Shown here in pieces: positions 43,577-52,485 of a stretch of 64,000 nt of DNA; within the stretch, counting starts at the first letter, position 1, and every line of letters starts with the position of its first letter. This DNA comes from Paraburkholderia fungorum (GTDB taxonomy: Bacteria > Pseudomonadota > Gammaproteobacteria > Burkholderiales > Burkholderiaceae): contig NZ_FNKP01000002.1 of assembly GCF_900099835.1 (NCBI RefSeq), positions 1,302,001 to 1,366,000 on the forward strand. The letters run 5' to 3'. Position numbers and translations under genes: made by a program. The notes beneath the pieces are model-generated. The model saw only the letters and a list, made by a program, of their open reading frames with translations, was not told the origin of the DNA and searched no databases.

Positions 43577-44635
43577 ATGTCGACACTGCCGCCGCGCTTT
43601 GGCGTCTGGGCACTGGTCCATGGCAGCCGCGCCGCGCTGCAAGACCCGGATGAACCGTACGATGCGTCCTGGGCGCGCAATAAGGCGCTCGTGCTGGAGG
43701 CCGAGCAACTCGGTTACGACTCGGTACTCGTCGCGCAGCACACGATCAATCCGCATCACGCGGAATTCGATCAGCTCGAAGCGTGGACTGCTTCAGCCGC
43801 ACTCGCAGCGCTGACTGAACGCATCGAGATCATTGCGGCGATCAAGCCGTATCTGTATCACCCCGTTGTACTCGCCAAGATGGCGCAGCAGATCGAGCAC
43901 ATCAGCGGCGGACGCTTTGCGCTCAATCTCGTCAACGCATGGAACCGGCCGGAATTGGAACGCGCGGGCATCGGTTTCGCCGAACATGACGCACGATACG
44001 CGTATGGGCGCGAATGGATCACCGTGGTCGATTCGCTGCTGCGAGGCGAACGCACGAGCTTTCGCGGTGAACATTTTGATGTGGATGACTATCTATTGCG
44101 GCCCGCCGATCCTTTTCGTGAGCGACCGCGCATTTACGTCGGCGGAGAATCGGAGCCTGCGCGTCAACTGGTTACCGACAAAGGCGATGTGTGGTTTATC
44201 AACGGCCAACCATTGGACGCCGTTCAGACATTGATCGCAGACCTTCGTGCCCGCACGCGGCCCGCATCGTATGCGCCGTTACGCTTCGGCCTGTCTGCCT
44301 TCGTGATTGCACGAGATACCGACGATACCGCCGCGCAGCACCTCGATCATCTGTTCGCGCTCGCCGCGAAAGACGCGTCGTTGCGCGAACAGCAGAAATC
44401 GAATATCGACCCCAACGCGGTGATGTTCAAGACCTTCGCGCAGACACCGCGCGTGGGGTCGAACGGTGGCACGGCGGCCGGGTTGGTCGGCAGCTATGAC
44501 ACCGTCGCAAAGCGGATTGCCGAATTCCATTTCGCGGGCATCGAATTGTTCATGCTGCAATTTCAGCCGTTCGAGCGCGACATGCGCAGTTTCGCTGAGG
44601 AAGTGATACCGCGCGTGAGGCGTCTGATTGGTTGA
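43577..44635 (+). CDS. Luciferase-like FMN-dependent monooxygenase (SsuD/SfnG/RutA group)
   Basis: A 352-residue TIM-barrel monooxygenase of the bacterial luciferase family. Recognisable blocks are EAEQLGYDSVLVAQHTINPH, ERIEIIAAIKPYLYHPVVLAKMAQQIEHISGGRFALNLVNAW and PRIYVGGESEPARQLV. The ISGGRFALNLVNAWNRPE block is shared by RutA, SsuD and SfnG, which use reduced FMN and oxygen to cleave a ring, a sulfonate or a sulfone. The start at 43577 is 11 nt after GGAG; an in-frame start at 43535 has no site. The SsuA-like and SfnB-like neighbours favour organosulfur, while RutB- and RutF-like genes in the window leave a RutA-like role possible. Confidence 0.87.
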   Translation: MSTLPPRFGVWALVHGSRAALQDPDEPYDASWARNKALVLEAEQLGYDSVLVAQHTINPHHAEFDQLEAWTASAALAALTERIEIIAAIKPYLYHPVVLAKMAQQIEHISGGRFALNLVNAWNRPELERAGIGFAEHDARYAYGREWITVVDSLLRGERTSFRGEHFDVDDYLLRPADPFRERPRIYVGGESEPARQLVTDKGDVWFINGQPLDAVQTLIADLRARTRPASYAPLRFGLSAFVIARDTDDTAAQHLDHLFALAAKDASLREQQKSNIDPNAVMFKTFAQTPRVGSNGGTAAGLVGSYDTVAKRIAEFHFAGIELFMLQFQPFERDMRSFAEEVIPRVRRLIG

Positions 44636-44718
44636 ATGGCGGCAACGGGGCGTCAGTTTGGCTTAACGCTTCAATGTGGCACAGTATGGTCAGGCATCCA
44701 CCATCCCTGACGAGCGAC

Positions 44719-45237
44719 ATGACGAAACTGCCACCCTACGAGCCGCCGGTCGACGAAAACCAGCTACTGCTGAAATGGATTCGCCGCGCGCGCGAATCGC
44801 AGATGAGCCATTACGACATGGCCGATCTGCTGTCGGCCCGAGACCGTCAGCTTGGCTGGCTGGTCACCGCGTTGACCGCGTTCGTCGGCACTGCCGTGTT
44901 CGCGTCGCTCGCAGCCACTGCGGTGTCGGTGGAATTGCGGATTTTCGTGGGACTGGTGAGCGTCGCCGCCGTGGTGTCGGCCGCGCTGCAAACCTTCATG
45001 AAGTATGCCGAACGTGCGGAGAAACATCGCTCGGCAGGGGCGCGTTATGGCGCGGTGCGTCGCAGGCTGGAAGCAGTCGTTTCCGGCGACCCCGATGCGC
45101 GCGAAGGCCACTATCTCACTTCGATTCGTGACGAACTCGACCGGCTCGCGCAAGATTCGCCGAACGTGCCACCGAAGATTTTCTATCGCACGCAGCGCAC
45201 GTTATCGTCGGATACGGCGCGCGGCCGCGATGCGTGA
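44719..45237 (+). CDS. SLATT-domain two-TM membrane protein
   Basis: A 172-residue protein with two adjacent TM helices (about 46-69 and 73-93) between an N-terminal helix (LLLKWIRRARESQMSHYDMADLLSARDRQLGWL) and a C-terminal helical region (YAERAEKHRSAGARYGAVRRRLEAVVS). This is the architecture of SLATT domains (SMODS and SLOG-associating 2TM effectors), proposed as pore-forming effectors of nucleotide-second-messenger defence systems. Here it stands alone: no nucleotidyltransferase or SLOG gene adjoins it. It may be a solitary ion-channel-like protein. The start is uncertain because the ribosome site is weak (GACGAGCG). Confidence 0.72.
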   Translation: MTKLPPYEPPVDENQLLLKWIRRARESQMSHYDMADLLSARDRQLGWLVTALTAFVGTAVFASLAATAVSVELRIFVGLVSVAAVVSAALQTFMKYAERAEKHRSAGARYGAVRRRLEAVVSGDPDAREGHYLTSIRDELDRLAQDSPNVPPKIFYRTQRTLSSDTARGRDA

Positions 45238-45256
45238 ATCGCTGATTCGCGTTGCT

Positions 45257-45288
45257 TGAAAAAGCGCGGACATGTCCACGCTTTTTCA
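45257..45288. terminator. Strong bidirectional terminator
   Basis: TGAAAAAGCG (45257-45266) and CGCTTTTTCA (45279-45288) pair, and the interior GGACATGTCC is itself palindromic. The A and T runs in the stem suit termination of both the SLATT gene (plus) and yceH (minus). Confidence 0.75.
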
Positions 45289-45301
45289 CCCAATCGATTC
45301 G

Positions 45302-45994
45302 TCAGAGATCGTCGACGCTGATACCCAACTCCGCCGCCATGCGCCGCACTACGGTCTGAAGCCGGCTCAGTTCGTCGGCGAGACGCTTTTGCTCGGCTTT
45401 CACTGCCTCGAAGGTGGACAGCGGCACCGTGTCGTCTTCGACACCGGGCTGCGCCAGTTCGCTCGCGCTGACTTCGCCGCACAGCAGATGCGTCCAGCGA
45501 TTTTCACGCTCGCCCGGCGTGCGCGCCAGCTTGACGACCCGCGCCGGATCGTTGCCCGCGAGTTCGTCGAGAAACGCTTCGACCGACGAGATATCGGCAA
45601 AGCCATGCAGGCGCGCGCTGTTCAAGCGCAGTTCGGCCGCGGTCTGCGGGCCGCGCAGCAGCAACGTGGTCAGCAATGCCGCCGATTGGCTCGGCAGCCC
45701 GAGCACACGATTCATGTTGTGCTCGAAGCGCGGCACACGGCTGCTGCTGCCTTCCATCACGAGGCTGAGTCGCTTCAATCCGTCGACGGCCGTCAGCACT
45801 TCGGCTTCGGTTGCGTTCATCACCGGGGCGCGGCCGGTCTTCTGGTTGCAGCCCAAGGTCAACGCGTTCAGTGATAACGGATAGCTGTCCGGCACCGTGT
45901 GCTGCTTTTCGACGAGCACGCCGAGAACGCGCCCTTCGAGTTGCGTCAGGTCGCGGATCGCGGGGCGGGAGGAGGCGTCGGATGTGGTGTTCAT
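45302..45994 (-). CDS. YceH/DUF480 family protein
   Basis: A 230-residue protein matching the YceH family (two winged-helix repeats, about 215 residues in E. coli). It has LEGRVLGVLVEKQHTVPDSYPLSLNALTLGCNQKT in the first half, LRGPQTAAELRLNSARLHGF in the second and a C-terminal coiled segment (VKAEQKRLADELSRLQTVVRRMAAEL). The biological function is unresolved. It diverges from the XRE-cupin gene. Confidence 0.9.
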   Translation of the reverse strand: MNTTSDASSRPAIRDLTQLEGRVLGVLVEKQHTVPDSYPLSLNALTLGCNQKTGRAPVMNATEAEVLTAVDGLKRLSLVMEGSSSRVPRFEHNMNRVLGLPSQSAALLTTLLLRGPQTAAELRLNSARLHGFADISSVEAFLDELAGNDPARVVKLARTPGERENRWTHLLCGEVSASELAQPGVEDDTVPLSTFEAVKAEQKRLADELSRLQTVVRRMAAELGISVDDL

Positions 45995-46174
45995 GAGTGA
46001 TTGTGCGGCATGGATCGCCGTGTCTCGTTGATGAAGTGCCGCTTGACGGCCGGTCTGGCGCAGCCAGTCAGCGCCTTCCGGCGCGGTGACAAGTGGCCAC
46101 TATGATAAACGGCGCGCGGCGTCGCTGCGAACGAATCTCAGGGCAACGGGCACGGGCATTTCTGTCTAGTTGAC

Positions 46175-46215
46175 GATTTTCCATATTAGAGATATTTTCC
46201 CTGATATGGAAAATA
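46175..46215. promoter_or_regulatory. Operator-like repeats over the XRE-cupin start
   Basis: GATTTTCCATAT (46175-46186), GATATTTTCC (46191-46200) and ATATGGAAAATA (46204-46215) are related half-sites: the first and third form an inverted repeat (TTTTCCATAT/ATATGGAAAA) and the second is a direct partial copy. The third copy contains the start codon, so bound regulator would block transcription start or translation. Autorepression is inferred. Confidence 0.6.
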
Positions 46216-46778
46216 CACTCTCCGACGAAACCACTATCGATCGCCGCATTGCGCAGCGGCTAAGGGCGCTGCGCGCGGAGCGCAACTGGTCGCTCGACGA
46301 CCTCGCGAAACTCAGCAACGTCAGCCGCGCCACGCTGTCGCGGCTCGAAAATGCCGCCGTCAGCCCCACCACGAACGTACTCGGCAAGCTCTGCGTCGCC
46401 TACGGCCTGCCGATGTCGCGGCTCATGCGGATGGTCGAAGAGGAATTCGTGCCGCGCGTGCCACGCGGCGAGCAGCCGGTCTGGACCGACTCCAGCATCG
46501 GCTTCACGCGACGCTCGGTGTCGCCGCCCGCCCAGGCGTTGAGCGGCGAAGTGCTCGAATGCACACTCGATGCCGGCGTCCAGATTGCCTACGATGCGTC
46601 GCCGCGCGCCGGTCTCGAACATCATCTGATCCTGCTCGACGGACAGCTTCAGATCACTGTCGACGGCCAGCGTCACGAGCTTCAACCGGGCGACTGCCTG
46701 CGCTATCAGCTATTCGGCCCCAGTGCCTTCGTAACGCCCGCGAGCAGCGGAGCGCGCTACCTTCTTTTCATCGTGTGA
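46206..46778 (+). CDS. XRE-family regulator with cupin sensor domain
   Basis: A 190-residue regulator. An N-terminal XRE helix-turn-helix (RIAQRLRALRAERNWSLDDLAKLSNVSRATLSRLENAAVSPTT in short segments) is followed by a C-terminal cupin (LEHHLILLDGQLQITVDGQRHELQPGDCLRYQ). This architecture senses small metabolites. Start is either ATG 46206 or TTG 46170; neither has a good ribosome site, and the mRNA may be leaderless or nearly so. The GNAT gene follows 6 bp downstream, probably in the same operon. Confidence 0.87.
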   Translation: MENTLSDETTIDRRIAQRLRALRAERNWSLDDLAKLSNVSRATLSRLENAAVSPTTNVLGKLCVAYGLPMSRLMRMVEEEFVPRVPRGEQPVWTDSSIGFTRRSVSPPAQALSGEVLECTLDAGVQIAYDASPRAGLEHHLILLDGQLQITVDGQRHELQPGDCLRYQLFGPSAFVTPASSGARYLLFIV

Positions 46779-46784
46779 GCCAGC

Positions 46785-47321
46785 ATGAGCGCCAATCCGC
46801 TTACCATCGTTTCCCTCTCCGCTGACGACCTCATTGGTCATCTTTCAGAACTCGGCGCGTTACTGCGCGCGTGCGTCCATGACGGCGCGAGCGTCGGTTT
46901 CGTGATGCCGTATGGCATCGAAGAAAGCGAGGCGTTCTGGCGCAACAAGGTATTGCCCTCGCTGCGTGCAGGCGGGTTGGTACTGCTAGTCGCGCGTTAT
47001 GGCGACGCGATTGCGGGCACCGTGCAACTCGATTACGACACGATGCCGAATCAGCGTCATCGAGCGGAAGTGCGCAAGCTGCTGGTGCATCCCGACGCAC
47101 GCCGCCAGGGTGTGGCGCGCGCGCTGATGACGGAGGTGGAGCGTCATGCGCAGGGTTTGCAGCGCAGCCTGCTCACGCTGGATACCCGCACAGGGGATCA
47201 TGCCGAACCGCTTTATACCGCGCTGGGTTATCAGACCGCCGGGGTCATTCCGGGTTATGCGCAGGGGCCGCTGGATAACGAGCGATTCGACGCGACGACC
47301 ATCATGTACAAGAGGCTTTAA
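46785..47321 (+). CDS. GNAT-family N-acetyltransferase
   Basis: A 178-residue acetyltransferase. The acetyl-CoA pyrophosphate loop is visible as VHPDARRQGVARALMTEVERHA, with the preceding beta4 strand GTVQLDYD and the C-terminal LYTALGYQTAG. It overlaps or nearly abuts the XRE-cupin gene (6-bp gap), so its expression is probably governed by that regulator. Substrate unknown; a small amine or amino acid derivative is typical. Confidence 0.88.
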   Translation: MSANPLTIVSLSADDLIGHLSELGALLRACVHDGASVGFVMPYGIEESEAFWRNKVLPSLRAGGLVLLVARYGDAIAGTVQLDYDTMPNQRHRAEVRKLLVHPDARRQGVARALMTEVERHAQGLQRSLLTLDTRTGDHAEPLYTALGYQTAGVIPGYAQGPLDNERFDATTIMYKRL

Positions 47322-47355
47322 AGGGGAGCATTGCCCGGCGCGAACAGCCTGGAGT

Positions 47356-47757
47356 TCAAGCCGTCTTTGAATACTTGAACGTGCCCTGCGCGCTGGCGAT
47401 CAGCAATTTGCCGTCCACCCACGCCTCGCCGCGCGAGAAGAAAATCGAGCGGCCCTGGCGTTCGAGGAAGCCCTTCGCCGTCACCGATTCGCCGAGGCCC
47501 TTGTCGAGATAGTTGGTGGTCAGCGACAGCGTGAATGCGTGCCGCGACGCTTGACCCGGTGCTGCGTAAAGACCTGCATAGCCGGCCGCTGCGTCGAGCA
47601 GGGTCGCAATCGCGCCGCCTTGCAAAACGCCCTGACGATTGAGCTTGCTGGCGTCGATCGGCATCGTCAACTCGGCGTAACCGTCGCGCCATTGCGTCAG
47701 GCGCACGCCGAGCGACTCGAGAAACGGGTTGTCGATGGGGAAGTCGGGATGGTCCAT
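47356..47757 (-). CDS. PaaI-type hotdog-fold thioesterase
   Basis: A 133-residue hotdog protein with the catalytic block NRQGVLQGGAIATLLDAAAGYAGLY, in which the usual His-Gly-Gly is Gln-Gly-Gly, and the strand LTTNYLDKGLGESVTAKGFLERQGRSIFFSRGEAW. It likely hydrolyses an acyl-CoA. Start 47757 follows AAAGGT; an upstream in-frame start at 47871 would add unconserved residues. It diverges from the BON-domain gene. Confidence 0.85.
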   Translation of the reverse strand: MDHPDFPIDNPFLESLGVRLTQWRDGYAELTMPIDASKLNRQGVLQGGAIATLLDAAAGYAGLYAAPGQASRHAFTLSLTTNYLDKGLGESVTAKGFLERQGRSIFFSRGEAWVDGKLLIASAQGTFKYSKTA

Positions 47758-47915
47758 TTCATTAAACCTTTCAGTTTGTGAGTCTCTTCGAACAAGGCAT
47801 CGTGCACTCGCGCACGCGGTACTCCCGCGATTTTGCGCAGTGCATCGTGACAAAAGCAAAATCCTGCACATCTGCTAGTGTTCTTCAAATCCATGTGACT
47901 TCTATGGAGAACACA

Positions 47916-48212
47916 ATGCATCAGGCGCATTCTGCAAAGCGGAAACCGACCCACGCAACCCAGGTAACGCACGACTCCCCCACCCGTCTAAGCGATGCCC
48001 AGATCGCCGCCGACGCCACCCGCCGTCTCGCATGGGACGCCGCCGTGCCCGAACACAGCGTCAAGGTGAAGGTCTCGCGTGGCCGCATCACGCTGACTGG
48101 CGAGTTGCAGCGCGATCAGCAACGAACCGCTGCGCTCGAAGACGTCACACGGCTGTTCGGCGTAACCGGCGTATCGGATCGCACTGTCGTGAAAGTGCCA
48201 AAAGTGAAATAA
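47916..48212 (+). CDS. BON-domain protein
   Basis: A 98-residue protein consisting mostly of one BON domain (LSDAQIAADATRRLAWDAAVPEHSVKVKVSRGRITLTGEL, then AALEDVTRLFGVTGVSDRTVVK). BON domains bind phospholipid or envelope components. No signal peptide is seen. The start at 47916 has GGAGAAC 4-10 nt upstream; the alternative at 47904 is less likely. It converges with ackA across only 2 bp. Confidence 0.83.
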   Translation: MHQAHSAKRKPTHATQVTHDSPTRLSDAQIAADATRRLAWDAAVPEHSVKVKVSRGRITLTGELQRDQQRTAALEDVTRLFGVTGVSDRTVVKVPKVK

Positions 48213-48214
48213 GC

Positions 48215-49372
48215 TCACCCGCTCGCGCTCTGCAACAGCGTCCGGCAATGGCGCGCGATCTGCTTTTCTTCTTCGGTGTGGATCGCCCTCACCTTGCCCG
48301 CCGGATCGCCTTCGGTAAGTCCGATAAAGCCGAGGCCGTCGCAGATACGCTGGCGCATTGCCGCACTGTGCTCGCCGATCCCGCCTGTCAATACCAGCAG
48401 ATCGATCCCGCCAAGCAAGGCCGCATAACCGCCGATCGTCTTGCGCACGGCGGTGGCAAATGCATCGAGCGCCAGCGAAGCATTCGCATCCCCCGCCGCT
48501 GCGCGCTTTTCGAGCGCCTGCATGTCGCTCTCGCCATCGGCGAAACCGGCCAGGCCGCTTTGGCGATTCAGCAGCGTTTCCAGCGCGTCGGCATCGAGCT
48601 TCTCCACGCGCATCAGATACAGCAGCACGCCAGGGTCCAGATCGCCGCTGCGCGTGCCCATCGGCACGCCGCCGGTCGGCGTCAGACCCATCGACGTATC
48701 GACCGATTGACCGTCGCGCAACGCGCAAACGCTCGACCCATTGCCCAGATGCGCGAATACCGCCCTCGACGGTAAGTCGGCCCCGAGCCGCGTCACCAGC
48801 GACTCGTACGACAGCCCGTGAAAGCCGTAGCGCATCACGCCCGCCTCGACATACCGGCGCGGCAGCGCGAGTTGCGCAGCGCGCGGCGGCAGCGTCGCGT
48901 GAAAGGCGGTGTCGAAGCACGCGAAATGTGGCACGTCGCCGAAAATCTTCATCGCCTCGTCGATCAGCGCGAGCGCGGGTGGAATATGCAGCGGCGCAAA
49001 ATGCACGGCGTCTTTCAGATGCTGCCGGACTTCGTCGGTGAGAAGCTGATGCCGGCGCAGATGCGGCCCGCCATGCACGACCCGATGCCCCACCGCCGAA
49101 GGCTGCGCAAACCGCTGTTGCGCAAGCACTTGCGAGAGCTTTTGCAACGCATCGGTTTGCGACTCCAGCACATGGTCCTGCTGCACCAGCACGCCGCCAT
49201 CGGGCGAGCGGATCCGCAAGCTGCCGTCCTTGCGGCCAATCCCTTCGGCCGCGCCTTCCAGCAGCAGCGATTCGTCATCGGCCGAGTGCGAGAAAAGCCC
49301 GAACTTCAGCGACGACGACCCGCTGTTGAGCACCAGAATCGTTTGATCGCGTGTCGTGTCCTGAGTGTGCAT
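48215..49372 (-). CDS. ackA: Acetate kinase
   Basis: A 385-residue ASKHA-fold kinase interconverting acetyl phosphate and acetate with ADP/ATP. Present are the N-terminal nucleotide loop ILVLNSGSSSLKFGLF, GHRVVHGGPHL, FDTAFHATLPPRAAQLALPRRY, the adenosine loop FAHLGNGSSVCALRDG and GGIGEHSAAMRQRICDGL. It is 17 bp downstream of phosphoketolase, whose acetyl phosphate it converts to acetate and ATP. The pair forms a phosphoketolase-acetate kinase bypass. Confidence 0.95.
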   Translation of the reverse strand: MHTQDTTRDQTILVLNSGSSSLKFGLFSHSADDESLLLEGAAEGIGRKDGSLRIRSPDGGVLVQQDHVLESQTDALQKLSQVLAQQRFAQPSAVGHRVVHGGPHLRRHQLLTDEVRQHLKDAVHFAPLHIPPALALIDEAMKIFGDVPHFACFDTAFHATLPPRAAQLALPRRYVEAGVMRYGFHGLSYESLVTRLGADLPSRAVFAHLGNGSSVCALRDGQSVDTSMGLTPTGGVPMGTRSGDLDPGVLLYLMRVEKLDADALETLLNRQSGLAGFADGESDMQALEKRAAAGDANASLALDAFATAVRKTIGGYAALLGGIDLLVLTGGIGEHSAAMRQRICDGLGFIGLTEGDPAGKVRAIHTEEEKQIARHCRTLLQSASG

Positions 49373-49389
49373 AAGTGACCTCGCCTAAC

Positions 49390-51783
49390 CTAAGCTTTCC
49401 ACGTCCAGTTGCGGATTTCTTCCTTGTCGATCCCTTCGGCATGCGCATAAGCGAGATGCTCGATGATCTGTCCGCGCAGCCACTCCTTCGCATGATCGCC
49501 GACGCCGCGCAACTTCGGCACGCGATCGATTGCGTCGATTGCCAGCGTAAAGCGGTCCACGCCGTTGATGATCGCGAGTTCGAGCGGCGTGTTGATGTTG
49601 CCCTTCTCGTGATAGCCGTGCACGTGCAGGTTCTCGTGATTCGAGCGGTTGTAGGTCAGCTTGTGCACCAGCGACGCATACGAATGGAAGTTGAAAATCA
49701 CCGGTTTGCCGGTGGTGAACAGCGAATCGAAATCGCGGTCGGACAGACCGTGCGGATGCGCGTGCTCGGGCATCAAGCGGAACAGATCGACCACGTTGAC
49801 GAAGCGGATTTTCAGATCGGCGAAACGCTCCTTCAGGATCTGTACGGCGGCGAGCGCTTCCATCGTCGCGATGTCGCCCGCGCACGCGATCACCACGTCC
49901 GGTTCGACACCCTGATCGGTCGACGCCCAGTCCCAGATGCCGATGCCCTTGGTGCAATGCGTGACGGCCGCGTCCATATCGAGGTACTGCAAATGCGGCT
50001 GCTTGTCGGCGACGATCACATTGACGTAATCGCGCGAACGCAGGCAGTGATCGGCCACGCTCAGCAGGCAGTTTGCATCGGGTGGCAGATAAATACGCAC
50101 CACGTCCGGGCTTTTATTCGTGACGACGTCGAGAAAGCCGGGGTCCTGATGCGTGAAGCCGTTGTGATCCTGACGCCAGACGAGCGACGTGATCAGCAGG
50201 TTGATCGAGGGCACCGGTTGACGCCAGCCGAGATCGCGCTTCGATTTTTCGAGCCACTTCGCGTGCTGGTTGAACATCGAATCGATCACGTGGACGAACG
50301 CTTCGTAAGTTGCGAACAGTCCATGGCGGCCGGTCAGCACGTAGCCTTCGAACCAGCCTTCGAGCGTGTGCTCGCTGAGCATTTCCATCACGCGGCCATC
50401 GGGCGCCAGTTCGCCGCCGTCCTCGTCGCTTGGCTCGGTCTCGGCCAGCCAGGTTTTCTCCGACGCTTCGTAGACGGCCGTCAGCTTGTTGCTTGCGGTT
50501 TCGTCCGGACCGAACACGCGGAAATTCGTCATGTTGTTGCGCATCACGTCGCGCAGAAACTTGCCGAGCACGTCGGTCGGCGACGTATACGACGCGGCCG
50601 GCTTTTTGACTGCCACCGCGTAGTCCTGAAACATGGGCATATCGAGCGTCTTGCACAGCAGGCCGCCGTTCGCATGCGGATTCGCGCTGATCCGGCGCGC
50701 GCCCTCGGGCGACAGTTCGCGCAACTCTTCGACCAGACGCCCGGCTTCGTCAAATAACGTTTCGGGTTCGTAGCTGCGCAGCCAGTGTTCGACCAGCTTC
50801 AGGCTCTTGCCATTGGTCGCCGGATCGAGCACCGGCACCTGATGCGCGCGCCACGATCCTTCCACCTTGTGGCCGTCCACTTCTTTCGGACCGGTCCAGC
50901 CTTTGGGCGAACGCAGCACGATCATCGGCCAGCGCGGTCGTGTCGCGTCGTTGCTGCCGCGCGCGTGCTGCTGGATCGCCCGAATTTCGCCGATGCATTG
51001 TTCAAGTGTGGCCGCCATCTGCTGATGCATCGTGTCGGGATCGTCGCCCTCGACGAAATACGGCTTGTGGCCGTAGCCGGTCAATAACGCTTCCAGCTCC
51101 TCGCGCGGAATTCTTGCAAGGATGGTCGGATTGGCGATCTTGTAGCCGTTCAGATGCAGCACCGGCAACACCGCGCCATCGCGGATCGGATTCAGGAATT
51201 TGTTGGAATGCCACGACGTCGCGAGCGGACCGGTTTCGGCTTCGCCATCGCCGATCATCACGGTAACAATCAGCTCGGGGTTATCGAACGCGGCGCCGTA
51301 TCCATGCGACAGGCTATAACCGAGTTCGCCGCCTTCGTGAATCGACCCCGGCGTTTCCGGCGTGCAATGCGAGCCGATACCGCCGGGAAACGAAAACTGC
51401 CGGAAAAAACGCCGCATGCCGGCTTCGTCTTCGCTGCGGTCGGGATAGATTTCCGAGTAATGCCCTTCGAGATAGCAATGCGCGAGACTCGCCGGTGCGC
51501 CATGGCCAGGCCCCGCCAGATAGATCATGTCGAGATCGAGTTTTTTGATCAGCCGGTTCAGATGCACCAGCAGAAAACTTTGTCCTGGATCCGAGCCCCA
51601 GTGACCGAGCAGGCGGTTCTTGATGTGCTCGGGTTTCAGCGGTTCGCGCAACAGCGGGTTGTCGCGCAAATAGATCATGCCGACCGACAGATAGTTGCAA
51701 GCGCGCCAGTAGCGGTCCATCTTGCGCAGCGTGTCGGGGTCCAGGGTTTGCGGCGGCGTGGAACGTGAGGTTGCTTCGGCCAT
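49390..51783 (-). CDS. xfp: Phosphoketolase (xylulose 5-phosphate/fructose 6-phosphate)
   Basis: A 797-residue thiamine-diphosphate enzyme that splits xylulose 5-phosphate (and perhaps fructose 6-phosphate) with phosphate into acetyl phosphate plus glyceraldehyde 3-phosphate or erythrose 4-phosphate. Conserved blocks are [46 protein letters not shown], the ThDP motif [18 protein letters not shown] and [19 protein letters not shown]. Length is as expected. GAGGAG lies about 8 nt before the ATG. It is followed by ackA. Nearby 6-phosphogluconate dehydrogenase could supply pentose phosphate. Confidence 0.95.
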   Translation of the reverse strand: MAEATSRSTPPQTLDPDTLRKMDRYWRACNYLSVGMIYLRDNPLLREPLKPEHIKNRLLGHWGSDPGQSFLLVHLNRLIKKLDLDMIYLAGPGHGAPASLAHCYLEGHYSEIYPDRSEDEAGMRRFFRQFSFPGGIGSHCTPETPGSIHEGGELGYSLSHGYGAAFDNPELIVTVMIGDGEAETGPLATSWHSNKFLNPIRDGAVLPVLHLNGYKIANPTILARIPREELEALLTGYGHKPYFVEGDDPDTMHQQMAATLEQCIGEIRAIQQHARGSNDATRPRWPMIVLRSPKGWTGPKEVDGHKVEGSWRAHQVPVLDPATNGKSLKLVEHWLRSYEPETLFDEAGRLVEELRELSPEGARRISANPHANGGLLCKTLDMPMFQDYAVAVKKPAASYTSPTDVLGKFLRDVMRNNMTNFRVFGPDETASNKLTAVYEASEKTWLAETEPSDEDGGELAPDGRVMEMLSEHTLEGWFEGYVLTGRHGLFATYEAFVHVIDSMFNQHAKWLEKSKRDLGWRQPVPSINLLITSLVWRQDHNGFTHQDPGFLDVVTNKSPDVVRIYLPPDANCLLSVADHCLRSRDYVNVIVADKQPHLQYLDMDAAVTHCTKGIGIWDWASTDQGVEPDVVIACAGDIATMEALAAVQILKERFADLKIRFVNVVDLFRLMPEHAHPHGLSDRDFDSLFTTGKPVIFNFHSYASLVHKLTYNRSNHENLHVHGYHEKGNINTPLELAIINGVDRFTLAIDAIDRVPKLRGVGDHAKEWLRGQIIEHLAYAHAEGIDKEEIRNWTWKA

Positions 51784-52248
51784 GGCGTCACTCCTCGAAA
51801 AGGACTGTCAGGCAGGTTAGCGGGTGCGGCGGCGAGTGTTCGAACCTGCGCGTAGCGTACGTGTAACACGCACGGATTGCGGGCAATGCGGACCGGCGCG
51901 AATAACCTTGCAGCGCCGGCCTGTCATTCAGATGACACAACAAAAGCGTAGCGGCGCAGGTCTTTTCGTGAACGCTGTTCCGACCGGGGCCGCGATCTTC
52001 AGGGGATGTGACAGGCTGCGCCCGGCATGGTTCGACGCAATTGTCCAAAGCTTGATCTGTGTCGGTTCTGGCATGCGCTTCGTGATGCGCGTCGTTCTTT
52101 GACGGCAGACGCACGCAGTCTTGCGCTAGACTGCCTGTGCGGATCGACGCGATGTATTCAAGCTGCTAACTCCAACGCGCAGCGGCCGCGCGCAACTCAT
52201 GCACGCCACGCTTGCCGCCTCTCATTGCCTCTTACTTCAATGGCCGCC
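51784..52248. other. Divergent intergenic region upstream of phosphoketolase
   Basis: About 465 bp with no recognisable gene. It should hold the xfp-ackA promoter. A short palindrome CGTGTAACACG (51860-51870) lies near 75 bp before the xfp start and could be an operator; nothing else stood out. Confidence 0.35.
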
Positions 52249-52380
52249 ATGTCGAAACCCAGTTCAGTCAAAGTGTTCGTGACCATCGTTCTGTCGCTCG
52301 TGATTTTGTGGGCGGGCGTCGCGGTTCTGATCGGCGTATTCGCTTTACTGATCAAACTTTTCGGGCTGACGCCGGGTTGA
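52249..52380 (+). CDS. Small single-pass membrane protein (43 residues)
   Basis: Starting at ATG 52249 the product is 43 residues: a short charged N-terminus (MSKPSSVKV) then one hydrophobic helix rich in Val/Leu/Ile, ending KLFGLTPG. The hydrophobic composition and sharp stop suggest a real small membrane protein. An in-frame ATG at 52240 would add three residues. No ribosome site is strong. Family not recognised. Confidence 0.45.
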   Translation: MSKPSSVKVFVTIVLSLVILWAGVAVLIGVFALLIKLFGLTPG

Positions 52381-52485
52381 TCCTGCGGCTCACCGAGCGG
52401 GCGTCGGCGACGCAAAATGTGTATGCTGATCGATCATCCGGCGCCGTTGCGGCGCCTGTCCCGCTTCGCCAGTAAGGAGATTCCA

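Noticed and set aside
30294..44635. Reading the RutB-like, RutF-like and RutA-like genes as a rut operon
   Set aside because: They lie in three separate units up to 13 kb apart, and no RutC, RutD, RutE or RutG homologue was seen.
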